Below are positions 11,539 to 22,410 of a DNA stretch of 64,000 bases, one piece after another. Position 1 is the first letter of the stretch, and each line of letters opens with the position of its first letter. The DNA comes from Notospermus geniculatus (Eukaryota > Nemertea > Pilidiophora > Heteronemertea > Lineidae). The notes under the pieces were generated by a model. The model worked only from the letters and a program-made list of their open reading frames with translations. It ran no database searches and was not told the DNA's origin. The position numbers were made by a program, and so were the translations under genes. The stretch lies in contig NMRB01000616.1 in assembly GCA_002633025.1 (NCBI GenBank), positions 143,423 through 207,422 on the forward strand, given 5' to 3'.

Positions 11539-11668
11539 GGCCGGTGACAGACTGGCGCGTACGCGACGCGCACGCAGCACTTTTCTTTTGTTGTAGGTGT
11601 ACTCTGCTGTGAAATAACAAAACAAAAGTGCTGCGTGCGCGTCGCGTACGTGCCAGTCTGTCACCGCC
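11539..11668. mobile_element. Palindromic P element, copy 3
   Basis: Same termini and stem as the P units at 11137 and 11278, with few substitutions. Confidence 0.85.
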
Positions 11669-11677
11669 TTAAGGCTA

Positions 11678-11805
11678 AGAATCCATTCACGCGATTTTCT
11701 TGCCGCAGACGCTCGAAAGCATTGTTTGTTTCCGCCGCGTTGGTCGTGGACAAAGGATGCGACATCGCGCGGCACGAAAATCGCGTGAATGGATTCTTAG
11801 CCTAA
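11678..11805. mobile_element. Palindromic Q element, copy 2
   Basis: CTAAGAATCCATTCACGCG and its inverse bound a unit resembling 11408-11535 with a diverged centre. Confidence 0.8.
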
Positions 11806-12186
11806 GTCGTAATCGCGCGATGATCACCCTTTTTGAATACGGCCCTTTATGTTCGCCGACGTTAAAGTAATTTAAAATGTGCTATGCTTATTCCGAATAC
11901 ATTAGAGCTCTGACAGTTTTTTTTCATGTGTGCTGAAAACTAGGTCTCAATTCTCTAAAGGCCCTTTTACGCCGCGTTTTGACGCTTCGCCCATTGTTTG
12001 GAAGCAGAGCGGAGGAAAATAACAAAAGATTTGACGCATCACGCAGCGTGAAACGCGCATGTGGAAACGTGCCATAACGCACGTATCAGCACGCATTTTT
12101 TTGGATCGTCACAAGGCGGCTATGAGACCGCTGTCTGCATTCTCTTAGCACTTTGAAAATACCGCAATATTCAATACAGAGGGGCT

Positions 12187-12619
12187 ATAAAGCTACGTAC
12201 ACATGCATCCGTTTTTCCGACAACGACAATGCGGCAACGACAATACGGAAACGGCAAAAAAATCGATCGTAGGAAAATGAATTGATCCGTACACATGAAT
12301 GCGGCACGGTTATACGACTATCCGGTAATGCGATACGATTATCCGTTTATTTTTGGAATCGGTTCAGGACCGATTTTTTGCCGTTGTCGGACCTAAATCA
12401 TGCGTTTATATTATACATCAACACATGCGCAAGTACACATATGGTATGTCGTCGTCGTCGTCCATCATGTCGCGTTCCGCTTATAAGATACGCCCGCTTT
12501 TACACTTATAGCCGTAGTCATGTGTACACCCAAAACGCATTGCCGTTGACGTTGTCGTCGCCGCATTGTCGTTGCCGCATTTTCGTTGTCGGAAAAACGG
12601 ATGCATGTGTACGTAGCTT
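12187..12619. mobile_element. Hairpin element, AAGCTACGTACACATG termini
   Basis: AAGCTACGTACACATGCATC at the left is mirrored by GATGCATGTGTACGTAGCTT at the right. The stem continues through the GACAACGACAATGCGGC block. The 134-codon frame inside is antisense/sense repeat sequence without a recognised domain. Confidence 0.85.
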
Positions 12620-12805
12620 AAAGCTTCGTACACATGTGTCCGTTTATTCGACACGGCAACGGCAACGACAATGGATCATACATTAGTTTCTTACCATTGT
12701 GCAAGATTGTTATGGTCCAGAGGCTCGACCAATTCATGGTCCCTTTGTCGGAAGGGAAAATCGGATGCCGTTGCCGCAAAATCGTATGCATGTGTACCTA
12801 GCTTT
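12620..12805. mobile_element. Second, shorter hairpin of the same family
   Basis: AAAGCTTCGTACACATGTG and the mirrored CATGTGTACCTAGCTTT bound this unit, which abuts the previous element directly. It is a diverged relative. Confidence 0.7.
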
Positions 12806-12811
12806 AAGCCC

Positions 12812-12930
12812 CTATTACATAGAATACTTTATACGAAGACGCCGGTTAACAAAGGCTAAATGGATTCACGACCGTGAAGCCATTGTTAACCGGCGCTTTC
12901 GTATACCGTATACTTCTATGTAAAGGCAGC
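12812..12930. mobile_element. Hairpin element, TTACATAGAA termini
   Basis: TTACATAGAATACTTTATACG and the inverse at 12890-12925 pair, with GCCGGTTAACAA/TTGTTAACCGGC in the stem. The loop is about 35 bp. Confidence 0.7.
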
Positions 12931-12933
12931 CTT

Positions 12934-13760
12934 AAAGCTGACCTATTTCCATTACCCCACCGCAGAGAGTGACAAAAAAATCCTGCCGCGCCACAGCACG
13001 GCAGGAAGGTTAAGTACAAACGCCCTGGTCATTCTTCAAACGGCACCTCCAGACAACATATACTGAAAATACACCCTAGGTGTCGCTGTCATTCAACCGT
13101 GAGGAACCGAGGAAGACGGATATCCAATTGTTCCACTATGGTGAGCACTACTCGGGTCAGTACATGTAAACACGTGTTGTTCTATAGGCCTATACAGGGA
13201 CGTACTGTACATGTAAGCCTATTCTTCCAATCATGCATGCACAAGGCCTGAATTATTGCCGAATACCAAAATCCATACACAACTCCAAAACCACAAAAAT
13301 CGGGCTTTATGGCATACATTCCAATAATCATAGTGCGAACAGTCAACCATTGGAATGTGGGCGGGTACATTTTGGGCGTCTTCAGAGTCACGTCGATAAA
13401 TAAATCAAGATGGTGGATGCGTTAGGTTGGGTGTAGACACATCCTCAGCGCCTTCTATCGTCTCGCTGGAAGTATTGGGAGAAAAGCCGGATGTTTCCAG
13501 CCTAATATATTAGCGAGAGAATAGAAAGACGTGCCTACGGGGAGGGAGGGGGCGCGAATGGCCTCAAACCCTCGGCGGGCGCGCGGACGTACGCCCGCAT
13601 CCCCTCATGGACCTCGAATTCCGCACACTAGGCTGCCGTCGAGGGTTCACCTTCGCCATTCCTCCTAGAGAGCGAAATACCGAATGAACAGCCCGCCTAC
13701 GTGTCACGGTATTTATAGGGGCGCTCACCGTTAGAAGGCGCTGAGGGTGTACCCTTTACA
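12934..13760. repeat. Element Z, copy 1 (uninterrupted)
   Basis: Blocks at 12934-13013, 13014-13170, 13190-13270 and 13670-13755 reappear in reverse order and orientation at 40968-41043, 39765-40028, 39680-39740 and 39430-39530. This copy lacks the two insertions in the other and serves as the empty-site reference: TTAA at 13010-13013, CAT at 13057-13059. No protein is recognised. Confidence 0.75.
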
Positions 13761-13972
13761 TAAAACACACACTCAACACTCCCCAACACCCCCAATACTC
13801 CCAATACTCTCAATTCTCTCCCATTACTCCCATCACTCCCCACAATCCCCCTACTCACAAAGTTCCCAACACGTGATACGAGTCAAACCAAATGAAACCA
13901 AGACGTAATGCATCGACCTGTTACTCGACGCATGAAGAAGAATAAACATGTGATCTGCTTTGCTTTTATTGT
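13761..13972. other. Pyrimidine-biased low-complexity tract
   Basis: Repeated CCCAATACTCCCAAT-like words lie between 13775 and 13860. No gene. Confidence 0.5.
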
Positions 13973-14106
13973 AAGGCCGGTGACAGACTGGCGCGTACGC
14001 GACGCGCACGCAGCACTTTTCTTTTGTTGTAGGTGTACTAAGATGTGAAATAACAAAAGAAAACTGCTGCGTGCCCGTCGCGTACGTGCTAGTCTGTCAC
14101 CGCCTT
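13973..14106. mobile_element. Palindromic P element, dispersed copy
   Basis: Same termini (GGCCGGTGACAGACTGG) and stem as the P units at 11.1-11.7 kb. A diverged, recombined relative with only the outer stem is at 41233-41372. Confidence 0.85.
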
Positions 14107-14344
14107 AACACTCGGTCATGTCTCATCAACAATAGGACATTGACGGTTGGCCAGCGGAACGCAAATTGTTTACCGCATAGGTGTGGTGACAGAAAATACT
14201 TTCAAAATCCGTGCACTGGTGGGCCGAAGGTTGGGGCCTCCGTCCACCCAACGTGTTGTCCATTTCGCTTTAATGTATTTTAAATTCTATACCGAACGTA
14301 CCACAACAACTCCCTGTCCGGGAGTTCACCATAATGGCTTCAAC

Positions 14345-14697
14345 CCACAAAATAAAGGCGGCCTTCCACCTGAAAGTTTTCTGTCGCAATTTTCTTATGG
14401 AAACTTATGGAAAATTGTCAAGACACTCTGTTGCAATGATCAGGTTCTGTAGCGTGGAAGAGGCCTTTAAAGATTATGTCAGCCAGTTTTTTTAGTGTCC
14501 GACAGTTATTACCTTGAATAGAACATGTTCTATTCACGACGATAACTGCCGGACATTAAAATACCTGGCTGACATAATCTTTAAAGGCCTCTTCCACGCT
14601 ACAGAGCCTGCTCATGCAACAGAGTGTCTTGACAATTTTCCATACGTTTCCATAAGGAAAATTGCGACAGAAAACTTTCAGATGGAAGGCTGGCATT
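14345..14697. mobile_element. Hairpin element with ~165-bp arms
   Basis: The left arm (14345-14510) and right arm (14535-14697) mirror each other almost perfectly. Examples are GGCCTTCCACCTGAAAG versus CTTTCAGATGGAAGGC, and AAGAGGCCTTTAAAGA versus TCTTTAAAGGCCTCTT. The centre is GAACATGTTC. Confidence 0.85.
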
Positions 14698-15118
14698 AGG
14701 GGTCGGCGTAAAACCTGGCGTATGGCGTATGGCGATTGGCGAATGGCGGATGGCGGATGGCGGATCGTCTGCACATGATAGGCTCAGTCATCGTTAACTT
14801 AGTCTTCTAAATTGAACTAGATAAGAAAAGAGATGCCTCATATGCCTTGTTACTGTGTTACAGTTAGGCCTACTCACAGAAGACTTACAAAACATCGAAT
14901 ACTAGTAGACATGGGGGCTGGGGATTCCCCAACGTGAATGTTGATGAGGCACGACTTTTTACAGGTGAACTCTGCGACTATAAAAAAAGTATTGATGTAT
15001 TTTTATTTGTCAATGATCATATACCGGTGTCGTAGAATGTCATGCCCCCCCCCCCTCCCCCGATATGAGATGACCCACCACAATAGATTCTGACGGATTA
15101 AGGGTCAGCAGAGCACGG

Positions 15119-16492
15119 TTGTCAGACAAATGCAGACCAGCAGACTGCAGACCTATGGGTGGTTATATCCGCAAAACGTTGACGTGGACAAAACAGAGTC
15201 GGAGGTGCTTTTAGAAGACAGATATATGTTCTTTAACAAAACAAAGATGTTCTTTAACAAAGCAGAGACGTTTAGCTGTGATTTGGGGTCCTAGGAGACG
15301 TTGGGTGCGACGAAACAGTCGTTAACAAAATTTGGAGACGTGTCTTATCTGAGAGAGTCACATTTTTCAAACGTAGCAATAATTTTAAATGGTACGCGGG
15401 CAGCGCCATACGCAGATGTTGACATGATTTGGAGTCGTTCATTAATGTGACGTTGGGTGGCGCTCGTTGCAGTTAAAGGTGAACAAATTTTACTGAGGTC
15501 GAATTTGATCGGGTGCTGTTACATGGTAATGTCCCATCACGAATTATGACAAAGGGGGCGCTGCAGTTGCTTCCGTGAAAATCGGTTGAGCCATATGGGT
15601 TAATGAAAAAAATTCGAGCCTTTTTGATTTGAATGAAAGTTACATATTATACGTAAAATTTAACGAGGATTTCAAAAAAATAGGTGCCAAGGTCATACAA
15701 CCTATTGTTTTCAAGATATTTGTATTTAAAAAAGCTATTTTCGTTATTAAAGGGTTAATTCAAATCATTATTATTGGGATGAACATTTTAGGGTTTAAAA
15801 AGGTGGAAATTGTGTCCGTCCGAAAATAGATACATTCATCCGACAATTGAACGACCCTTTTTGATTTGAATGAAAGTTATATATTATATGTAAAATTTAA
15901 TGAGGATTTCAAAAAAATAGGTGTCAAGGTCATACAAACTATTCTTGTCGAGATATTTGCATTTAAAAAAACTATTTTCGTTACTAAAGGGTTAATTCAA
16001 ATCATTGTTATTGGGATGAACGTTTTAGGGTTAAAAAGGGCGGAAAATGTGTCCGTCCGAAAATAGATACATTCATCCGACAATTGAACGTATTGTCCGA
16101 AAAAGCTTAGATGGACATTTCTTCCTTCCTGCACCCTACAACCTGTACTTCCACCCAACGTCACATTAATGAACGACTCCAAACCATGTCAATATCTGTG
16201 TATGGCGTACCATTTGAAGTTTGAAAAAAATGTGACTGTCTCTGATCAGACACGTCTCCAAATTGTTTTGTAGCACCCAACACCTCCTTTGTGAACGACT
16301 CCAAAAGACAGCTAAACGTCTCTGTTTTGTTAAAGAACATATCTGTTTTCTAAAAGCACGTCTCTGATTTTGGAACCTGCGTGCGTCTCTGTTTTGTCAA
16401 CGACTACTTTTTGCGGATATAACCACCCATAGGTCTGCAGTCTCCAGTCTGCAGTCTGCTAGACTGCTGGTCTGCATTTGTCTGACAACCGC
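15119..16492. mobile_element. Hairpin element with ~350-bp arms
   Basis: TTGTCAGACAAATGCAGACC and CATAGGTCTGCAG-type sequence at the left are mirrored at 16400-16492. The arms continue through blocks carrying AGAGACG/CGTCTCT and CACATTAATGAACGACTCC. The loop carries the 237-bp tandem duplication. Confidence 0.8.
15613..16087. repeat. Tandem duplication, two 237-bp units
   Basis: GATTTGAATGAAAGTTA recurs at 15626 and 15863. Both units end ACATTCATCCGACAATTGA. Each encodes a 66-codon frame of the same sequence, but 237 is a multiple of three and the sequence is AT-rich, so this is not evidence of a gene. Confidence 0.85.
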
Positions 16493-16916
16493 CGAGCACT
16501 GACAAACAGAAATTCTGTTACCAGATGTTCCTTGAACAAAAGAAGCGAGCATCTGATATCGGGGGCATTACATCTATGACACTTGTATGAAACACAAAGC
16601 TTCAATGAAACAATCACATGTTTGATGATAAGCTCGTACACCACGGTACATATAGTCTCGCTTGGCCAGACGCTACGTGCTCACCCTTCGGTAGGAGACC
16701 GGGACGTCGGATACACACTGGGGCCGAGTATACGGTACATACGTCATGATGGAAATTGATATATTAACGATCGACGTAAAAATCAAAATCCAAACGCAGC
16801 ATGATGGTACAAATATATTTGTGGTCTTCAAATTTATTGATTGCCCTATCTTTTTTAAACGCCTCACGAAAAGCACGTGGTGGTTTAAACGTGTCTGTAT
16901 AATTGCAGGGATATGG

Positions 16917-17032
16917 AGTCACATGAATAAAGAATAGCAAATGCTTTTACTTGAATTTTGCAATACAAATGCACTAGGCAATGCTGTACAATCTGAAGTA
17001 AAAGCATTTGCTAGTCTTTATTCATATGACCC
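16917..17032. mobile_element. MITE with TCATATGAATAAAG termini, copy 1
   Basis: The element is palindromic from GAGTCACATGAATAAAG to CTTTATTCATATGACCC, with TAGCAAATGCTTTTACTT mirrored. Other copies are at 17897-17992 (diverged), 39865-39982 and 62896-62996. Confidence 0.85.
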
Positions 17033-17285
17033 AATGTCATGCGGAAAAAACTCCGACCTTAACATTTCAAGCCAGATAACGGCATCTTCATCTACACTCT
17101 CTCTTACAAGACTGCTCAAATCAAAGCATCAACGGGTTAGAATAATAAGAATGATACCTTTTGACATATTAATGGTCAAAAAAACTACCTAGCTTTCTAT
17201 TTGGCTGACTCGCCAATCGCCATTCGCCACACGCCACACGCCATTCGCCATACGCCATGTTTTACTCCGACCCCGGCATTAGAGC

Positions 17286-17896
17286 TGGCACTCAGATAGA
17301 CCACAGAGTAGTCTCTACATCTGACGATAAGAGACTACTGTCGCCCTCTTGATTCTGGCTGTGATTCGTCGGAATACGTCCAATCAGAATACTAATCTGC
17401 TCTGATGACGTATCGGCGGCAGGTGTTCCCCAAAGAAGCCAAGTTTCCAAGATGGCGTCTGGCGTCCAACATTTCTCGCTTCGAACATTCAGCGAGGTAG
17501 TGCAACTAATGTCAGCGAGATAAACACACAGTGACCTATCCCAGCGATGTTTTGTGTCATTAGCTAAACATCCTGGGGATAGTCCGTTGAAGAAACCCCC
17601 CTGCTATCTCATTTCGACTCCTGTAGCTTGCCGTTAGACGCGCTGCACACAGATGTACACGATGTAGGCATGATGTACAGGTCTGCTAGCTGATGCGCGC
17701 GCATCCTGCCTGGTAGGAATTCCGACCACACTTCCGGTTTCGAGACCCCGACACCAGTTCCTAACGTAGGTGGAACTGGATGCCGGTTTAGCACTCAGAG
17801 TACTGACCCTTGAGGACGGAAGCCCCAACACCCAGGCCCACGTGAAGGAAAAACCTCCACTAGGGCAGAAGGCCCCGGGCACTGGGAGGCGAGGGG
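17286..17896. other. Intergenic, no gene recognised
   Basis: Minus-strand frames across 17609-17978 have no recognisable domain. A promoter-like 'CCAAGATGGCG' word occurs near 17447. Confidence 0.3.
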
Positions 17897-17992
17897 TCAT
17901 ATGAATGAAGGCCAGCAAATGCTCCCACTTGATTTGTATTGCAAAATTCAAGTGAAAGCACCCACAGTCCCCATCCACAAATGACCCAAGGG
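17897..17992. mobile_element. TCATATGAAT MITE, diverged copy
   Basis: GGGTCATATGAATGAAGG at the left and ACAAATGACCC at the right, with CAAGTGAAAGCAC in the body. It matches 16917-17032 with substitutions and a shorter right arm. Confidence 0.6.
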
Positions 17993-18039
17993 CTAACTTG
18001 CTCTTACATGCATCATGGCGGCTTTCCCAACCACAGAGT

Positions 18040-18472
18040 TTGCTTCCATTTTGCTACACGCCCGAAGCTTACACGCCAACATAAGTTTTCATACCTTAGC
18101 ACCCCCGGAGGGGCTTGACGCTAGCAGTGCTCACAACGTCAATTTAAGCTTTCATGCAATGGCACCCCAGGAGGGGCTTGACGCTAGCAATGCTCACAAC
18201 GCCAATTTAAGCCTTCATACAGTAGCACCCCCGGAGGGGCTTGACGCTAGCAATGCCCACAACGTCAATTTAAGCTTTCATACAATGGCACCCCCGGGGG
18301 GCTTGACGCTAGCTATGCTCACAACGCCAATTTAAGCCCTCATACAATAGCACCCCCGGAGGGGCTTGACGCTAGCACTGCTCACAACGTCAATTTAAGC
18401 TTTCATACAGTAGCACCCCGACGCCGGGGCTTGACGCTAGCAATGCTCACAACGTCAATTTAAGCTCCGTCA
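18040..18472. repeat. 63-bp minisatellite, ~7 units
   Basis: GGGGCTTGACGCTAGCA plus TGCTCACAACG recurs at about 18112, 18174, 18237, 18300, 18362 and 18425, with a decayed unit before. The period is 62-63 bp, so a translated frame shows a repeating 21-residue unit (APPEGLDASNAHNVNLSFHT-like). A single unit also lies at 38993-39043 beside the second copy of chain link 2. Confidence 0.85.
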
Positions 18473-18478
18473 ATATAA

Positions 18479-18705
18479 GGGCCGTTTAGACGACAAGCCA
18501 AAAAACCACATTCGGATTCGATCAGATTAGATCCGATCGACCTTATCGGGTCTCATTTGCGTTTAGACGAGATTTGAATGTGGTCCAATGTGGTCAAAAA
18601 TCCACATTAGACCGCATTGGGTAACGTTTACACGTAAAAGTTTTGAACCCACAATCCGATTCGATCGGATCGCATGTGGATTTTTGCCTGTCGTCTAAAC
18701 GGCCC
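18479..18705. mobile_element. Chain link 1: MITE, GGGCCGTTTAGACG termini
   Basis: GGGCCGTTTAGACGACA at the left, TGTCGTCTAAACGGCCC at the right. TAA flanks both ends, consistent with a PIF/Harbinger-type 3-bp TWA duplication. The stem continues through the CCACATTCGGATTCGATC region. It is the first of nine abutting elements. Confidence 0.85.
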
Positions 18706-18708
18706 TAA

Positions 18709-19969
18709 TGATCTCTCTCATATCTCAACGTACGTAGCCTTACGTCTACGTTTCGGAACTGCAAGCTTGGCGCTGATTGGTTTACAGGCACGTGACTGAC
18801 GGCGCGAAAGCATGGGTCTTTTGTTTGGTTAGGTCGTCCCGCTGATTGGTGGTGGCAGAGCTGTCAAGCGTGAGGCTCGTGTATTGTGAATAAAAAGTAG
18901 GCGGAGACATGATGGCGTCACAATAACGGTCATTACGGGGGCCTAACTACTCACGCAGTGACCAGTTCTCGTCCTCTCATTCTTATTCAACATTATGCAA
19001 TATCTCAGTGCTCAGAGTGTAAAAACTTTTGATCCATTCATATCCATAGGCCTATCCATGGCTGATGAAAGACACCGAGGGGCCCGAGCGCGAGCTGAGA
19101 TTGCTGTGGCTGAATTCCGTCTCCTTCGGGTTATCGCCACAATTTCTCCAGTGAATCTCCAAAAAATCAATATCATGCCGAGAAAGGGTTGCAAAAAGCA
19201 GGGCCGCAGGAACGTCCTGGCGGTTGGGAGGGCAAAGATTCGTTAAAATATCGGACCGTAGCCGTAGCCTATCATAACAGTGAGCGCCGAGGGCGCGATC
19301 CGAAATATTGGCGTGGGGTCCGGGGGTCCTCCCCCGGGAAAATTTTAGAAATGAAGAGTGCTTTTACGCCATTTCTCCCGGCATTTGAGATCAAAGTTAG
19401 ACACTCTAGCCATGTAAGTGTGGTCACTGGTTCATTGGACTTGGGCTTTTTGGTGAGCCTGCCATCTTTTTATTTTTGACAAGCCAAATATTGGGGGGGG
19501 GGGGCAGGTGCCCCCTGCCCCCCGTTCCTTCCGCCATGAAAAGATCTTCCTTCATTGGGCATTCCTTGCGTGGCCAGCACATGTATTTCCTCTATCCGCG
19601 GGATTGCTAGAGGGACTACATGTACACCTTGATCAGTTGCCATGAATTAGGCTTACTTGATGAATAAAATGTTCAAGTACAGCCAAGGCCTGTAAAGATC
19701 AAAACTCAGTGCTGTTGTGGTTGCGCAGTGTGAAATAATAGGCCTACTATTGCTTGAATGTGCCTCGCTGCGACCAGAGAATGCAATTTGATCGCACTCG
19801 CTGCTCATGAATAACTGACTCGCCTACCATTAATGAACGGCTCATAATTGAATTCTGTGCAGTGGTCACATGTCGGCGCTTGACCATTCACTGGCCGTGT
19901 ACCATCGGGCATTGTTATAACGTCTACGTTCGTCCTTAGGTCTACGTACGTTGAGATATGAGAGAGACC
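18709..19969. mobile_element. Chain link 2: element with GGTCTCTCTCATATC ends
   Basis: The left end reads GATCTCTCTCATATCTCAAC (one G to A change) and the right end is its inverse, finishing GAGAGAGACC at 19969. Most of it (18985-19969) recurs at 38030-38986. A frame from 19058 (MADERHRGARARAEI...) ends at 19246. The same frame in the second copy has an in-frame TGA, so coding is doubtful. A G-run and GTGCCCCCTGCCCCCC block lie near 19490-19520. Confidence 0.75.
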
Positions 19970-19974
19970 TAGTA

Positions 19975-21526
19975 GGTATGTATCAAAACTAAACGTATGA
20001 ACGTTCAGTTTTCGGCCATGAACATTTGGTACTACATTTATGACTGGCCGTGCCCAGTCACGTGGGTAATGTGTACGTCCCGTTTTTGTTCGGTTTTGAA
20101 TAGTAAGCACACTCGATTTCAATGGTAGACACGCCTTATTCCAGTGACCTTTGGTCAGCATGAATGACCTCGATGACGCAACAACAACCGGTAGAGACTC
20201 CGCCACATGGCAGGAATTCCTACTGGTCAAAATCAATAGCCGTGGTTACACTACATAAAATCCCCGTGTTCTTTTGCGGTCACACCTATGAATTGCCGGG
20301 CTTCAAGAAACCCGTGTCTGAAAAACACGGGTTTTTGTGACACGGCAATCTCGCCGTGCTTTTCGAAATACCCGTGTTTGTGTTCGTTCTTCGCACGGCG
20401 ACAGATGGCGCACCCATTAAGTGACGTCGTTTTTGCACCTCCAAAGTGTGTGCCAATTCAGAAATGACTGGAGAGTCAATGTTTGCAGCGCAACTGTCGC
20501 CGTGTTACTTAACCACAATGTAGTAGTGTGACCTCTCGCTGGGATTTTCGTACACACGGGTTTGACACGGGCCTGAAAAAACACGGGTATTTTCAACAAG
20601 TGTAACCTTAGCTAATGATGCAAGTTAATTCAACCTAGGCAGCCAGGTGGGAGTTGTCGTTTTCTGCCTCCTCTTCCAAGATTCGAACAAATAATGACGC
20701 CGCCGCCAGATGGCCGTTAAAACGGAAGAGACGTTTTTCTAACTAGTCGCTTCGCATGAAATGGACTTCTGGTGAATGAGCGCGGAGACTGTAAAGTACT
20801 TCCATTGTAGAAGACGTACATGTTCATGTACATGTAGATACATAGCGGAAGATTTTTTTGCGCCTATAATATAGGCGCAATATTTTAAACTTTTATATAC
20901 AATATAATATAGCCCGACCGACCTGGAGGTATATCAGTGGAATGCGATTTGTGGTTGGACTGACACAGCAGTTCCATGTTATTCTGTCTTGAATCAGACG
21001 ACTGGGGTTAATAAACATTGGCCTATCCACTGTGTTCTCAGCCAGAAGTTTGTGGTCAAAATTGAATGTTCCATTTCCTCACTTGCGGACATGTGTCGCA
21101 CAATACATCATGCGGTCATTACTGAGGTTGGTTATGGACACCTTGAAATTTCATTACAGTAGCCATGCTGGAAGACATTCCTGGTATTTCTTTGTTCAAT
21201 ATAATAAGGTCGTGAATGTCGTGGGTTTCAAGCGTCAAGGCCCTTGCTTAATCCATTGCAATGACTCTGTTCAATCAAACCGTAACGACACCCGCCAGCC
21301 AATGCCCTACACTATTGAATCACAACAGGGGATTGTGCTTTAAAATCTTCATGTTGACCAATCACAAGGTGGACGTAGCAGACGAAAACATAAATTATGG
21401 TTACGTTCACCGTCCGTCGCTGCTGTTGTCGATAAGGTGCGGGCGACCAATCACATTCTGTGTTACATGCTGAAGTTAATCATAGGTTCATTTTTCGTTT
21501 TCGTTCGTTTAGTTTTGATACATACC
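19975..21526. mobile_element. Chain link 3: element with GGTATGTATCAAAAC ends
   Basis: Terminal inverted repeats of 21 bp are perfect, starting GGTATGTATCAAAACTAAAC (19975) and mirrored to 21526. It abuts link 2 through TAGTA and is followed by TACTA. It contains the family-C hairpin at 20238-20613. No intact transposase is seen; frames at 21032-21473 are unrecognised. Confidence 0.8.
20238..20613. mobile_element. Family C hairpin element, copy 1
   Basis: AGCCGTGGTTACACTAC at the left and GTGTAACCTTAGCT at the right form imperfect inverted ends. The interior has mirrored CCCGTGT/ACACGGG words. Copies are at 53346-54006 (reverse, with an insertion) and 39128-39312 (diverged). Confidence 0.75.
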
Positions 21527-21929
21527 TACTAGGCCCTATTAGGTAACTTGCTAAATTGAACGGACGGAACGTATGGCTTACGTCCATGAAAGCATCGTAG
21601 GGCACCAGTGATTGGCCCAATATTATGAATATAGACTGAGCTAGTGAACGCTTTATGAATGGGGTTTGTGATGTCATCATTGACTTGGGACCACCCCTTC
21701 GCCGCCACCATCGTCTCCAGCAGGTGTATAGCGTCAGCCTGCACTCACAGCCTACATTACCGGTACATGCATTGAAGAACACTGAACAGTGACGAAACTG
21801 ATTTCTTTCACTCCGTTCTGCGCCATTGAGTGATGTAATCATCAATGCCACTACATTTTCAAATAGAACCCTATTTAAATTGACACTCCATTACCTGCAA
21901 TGCTCAACTCTGTCAGTTATGCGAGTTGA

Positions 21930-22274
21930 GGTAAAGCTGACGTTGCGAATTTTTGGAGTGTTGGAAATAAAACATGTCCAAATACCATAAGTGTACAACT
22001 TATATGATGAAAATGAACGCGCCTGCGGGGTCTGTCACAGTCGACAGGAATCGAATGAGACGCATCTCAGAATGCACTAATTAGCTAATGAGCTGAAACA
22101 AAAGACAAGTAGTCGGAACAGTCAACTTTCCCAAGAAATGTTACATTTTGAAGATCAAACAACATGATGATCATAAAGATCGGGTTTTTTCTACCCAGTA
22201 CAGGTGTCTTATATTGCCTTTCTCAGAGGGGCCTGGATCCAAGCAATATAAAAATGTACAACAACAGCTTCCCC
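21930..22274. mobile_element. T-family element, internally deleted copy
   Basis: The left end GGTAAAGCTGACG is mutated from GGGCAAGCTGACG. The right end CAACAGCTTCCCC is followed by TTAA. It matches both ends of the longer copies with the middle missing. Confidence 0.7.
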
Positions 22275-22286
22275 TTAAGCGGCCTT

Positions 22287-22369
22287 AGGGATGTTTTTTT
22301 AAAATCGACTGACCCGGCTGAATGACGAGTCGACAGTGTGTTGGGTCAGTCGACTTTTAAAACACCTCT
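22287..22369. repeat. Small palindrome upstream of the transposase
   Basis: GATGTTTTTTTAAAATCGAC..CTGACCC is mirrored by GGGTCAGTCGACTTTTAAAAC within about 80 bp. It sits about 40 bp before the transposase start codon. Confidence 0.7.
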
Positions 22370-22410
22370 AATGCATTGACACTTGCCACACATCTGCGCT
22401 TGGCCTCAGC

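Larger units (their letters stand above)
11039..11845. mobile_element. Outer hairpin element filled with palindromes
   Basis: The ends are GGCCGTATTCAAAA (11040) and its inverse TTTTGAATACGGCC (ending 11845). Inside are five near-perfect palindromes of two kinds (P at 11137, 11278 and 11539; Q at 11408 and 11678), back to back with GGCTAAGG/CCTTAAGG joints. Confidence 0.8.
15028..16585. mobile_element. GTGTCGTAGAATGTC MITE enlarged by an insertion
   Basis: The termini match the MITE at 8631-8808 (GTGTCGTAGAATGTCATGCC at the left, ATCTATGACAC at the right). About 1.37 kb of unrelated hairpin (15119-16492) is inserted within it. Confidence 0.8.
14698..17285. mobile_element. Outer layer of a four-level nested element
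   Basis: GGCATTAGGGGTCGGCGTAA plus GGCGTATGGCGATTGG repeats at the left are mirrored at 17205-17285 (CGCCAATCGCCATTCGCC and 'ACTCCGACCCCGGCATTAG'). It contains the elements at 15028-16585 and 16917-17032. Confidence 0.75.

Noticed and set aside
18015-18335. Repetitive 21-residue protein
   Set aside because: Product of the 63-bp minisatellite; the frame breaks in later units.
18995-19246. Small basic protein in chain link 2
   Set aside because: The same frame in the second copy (38.1 kb) has an in-frame stop, and conservation is no greater than in neighbouring non-coding bases.
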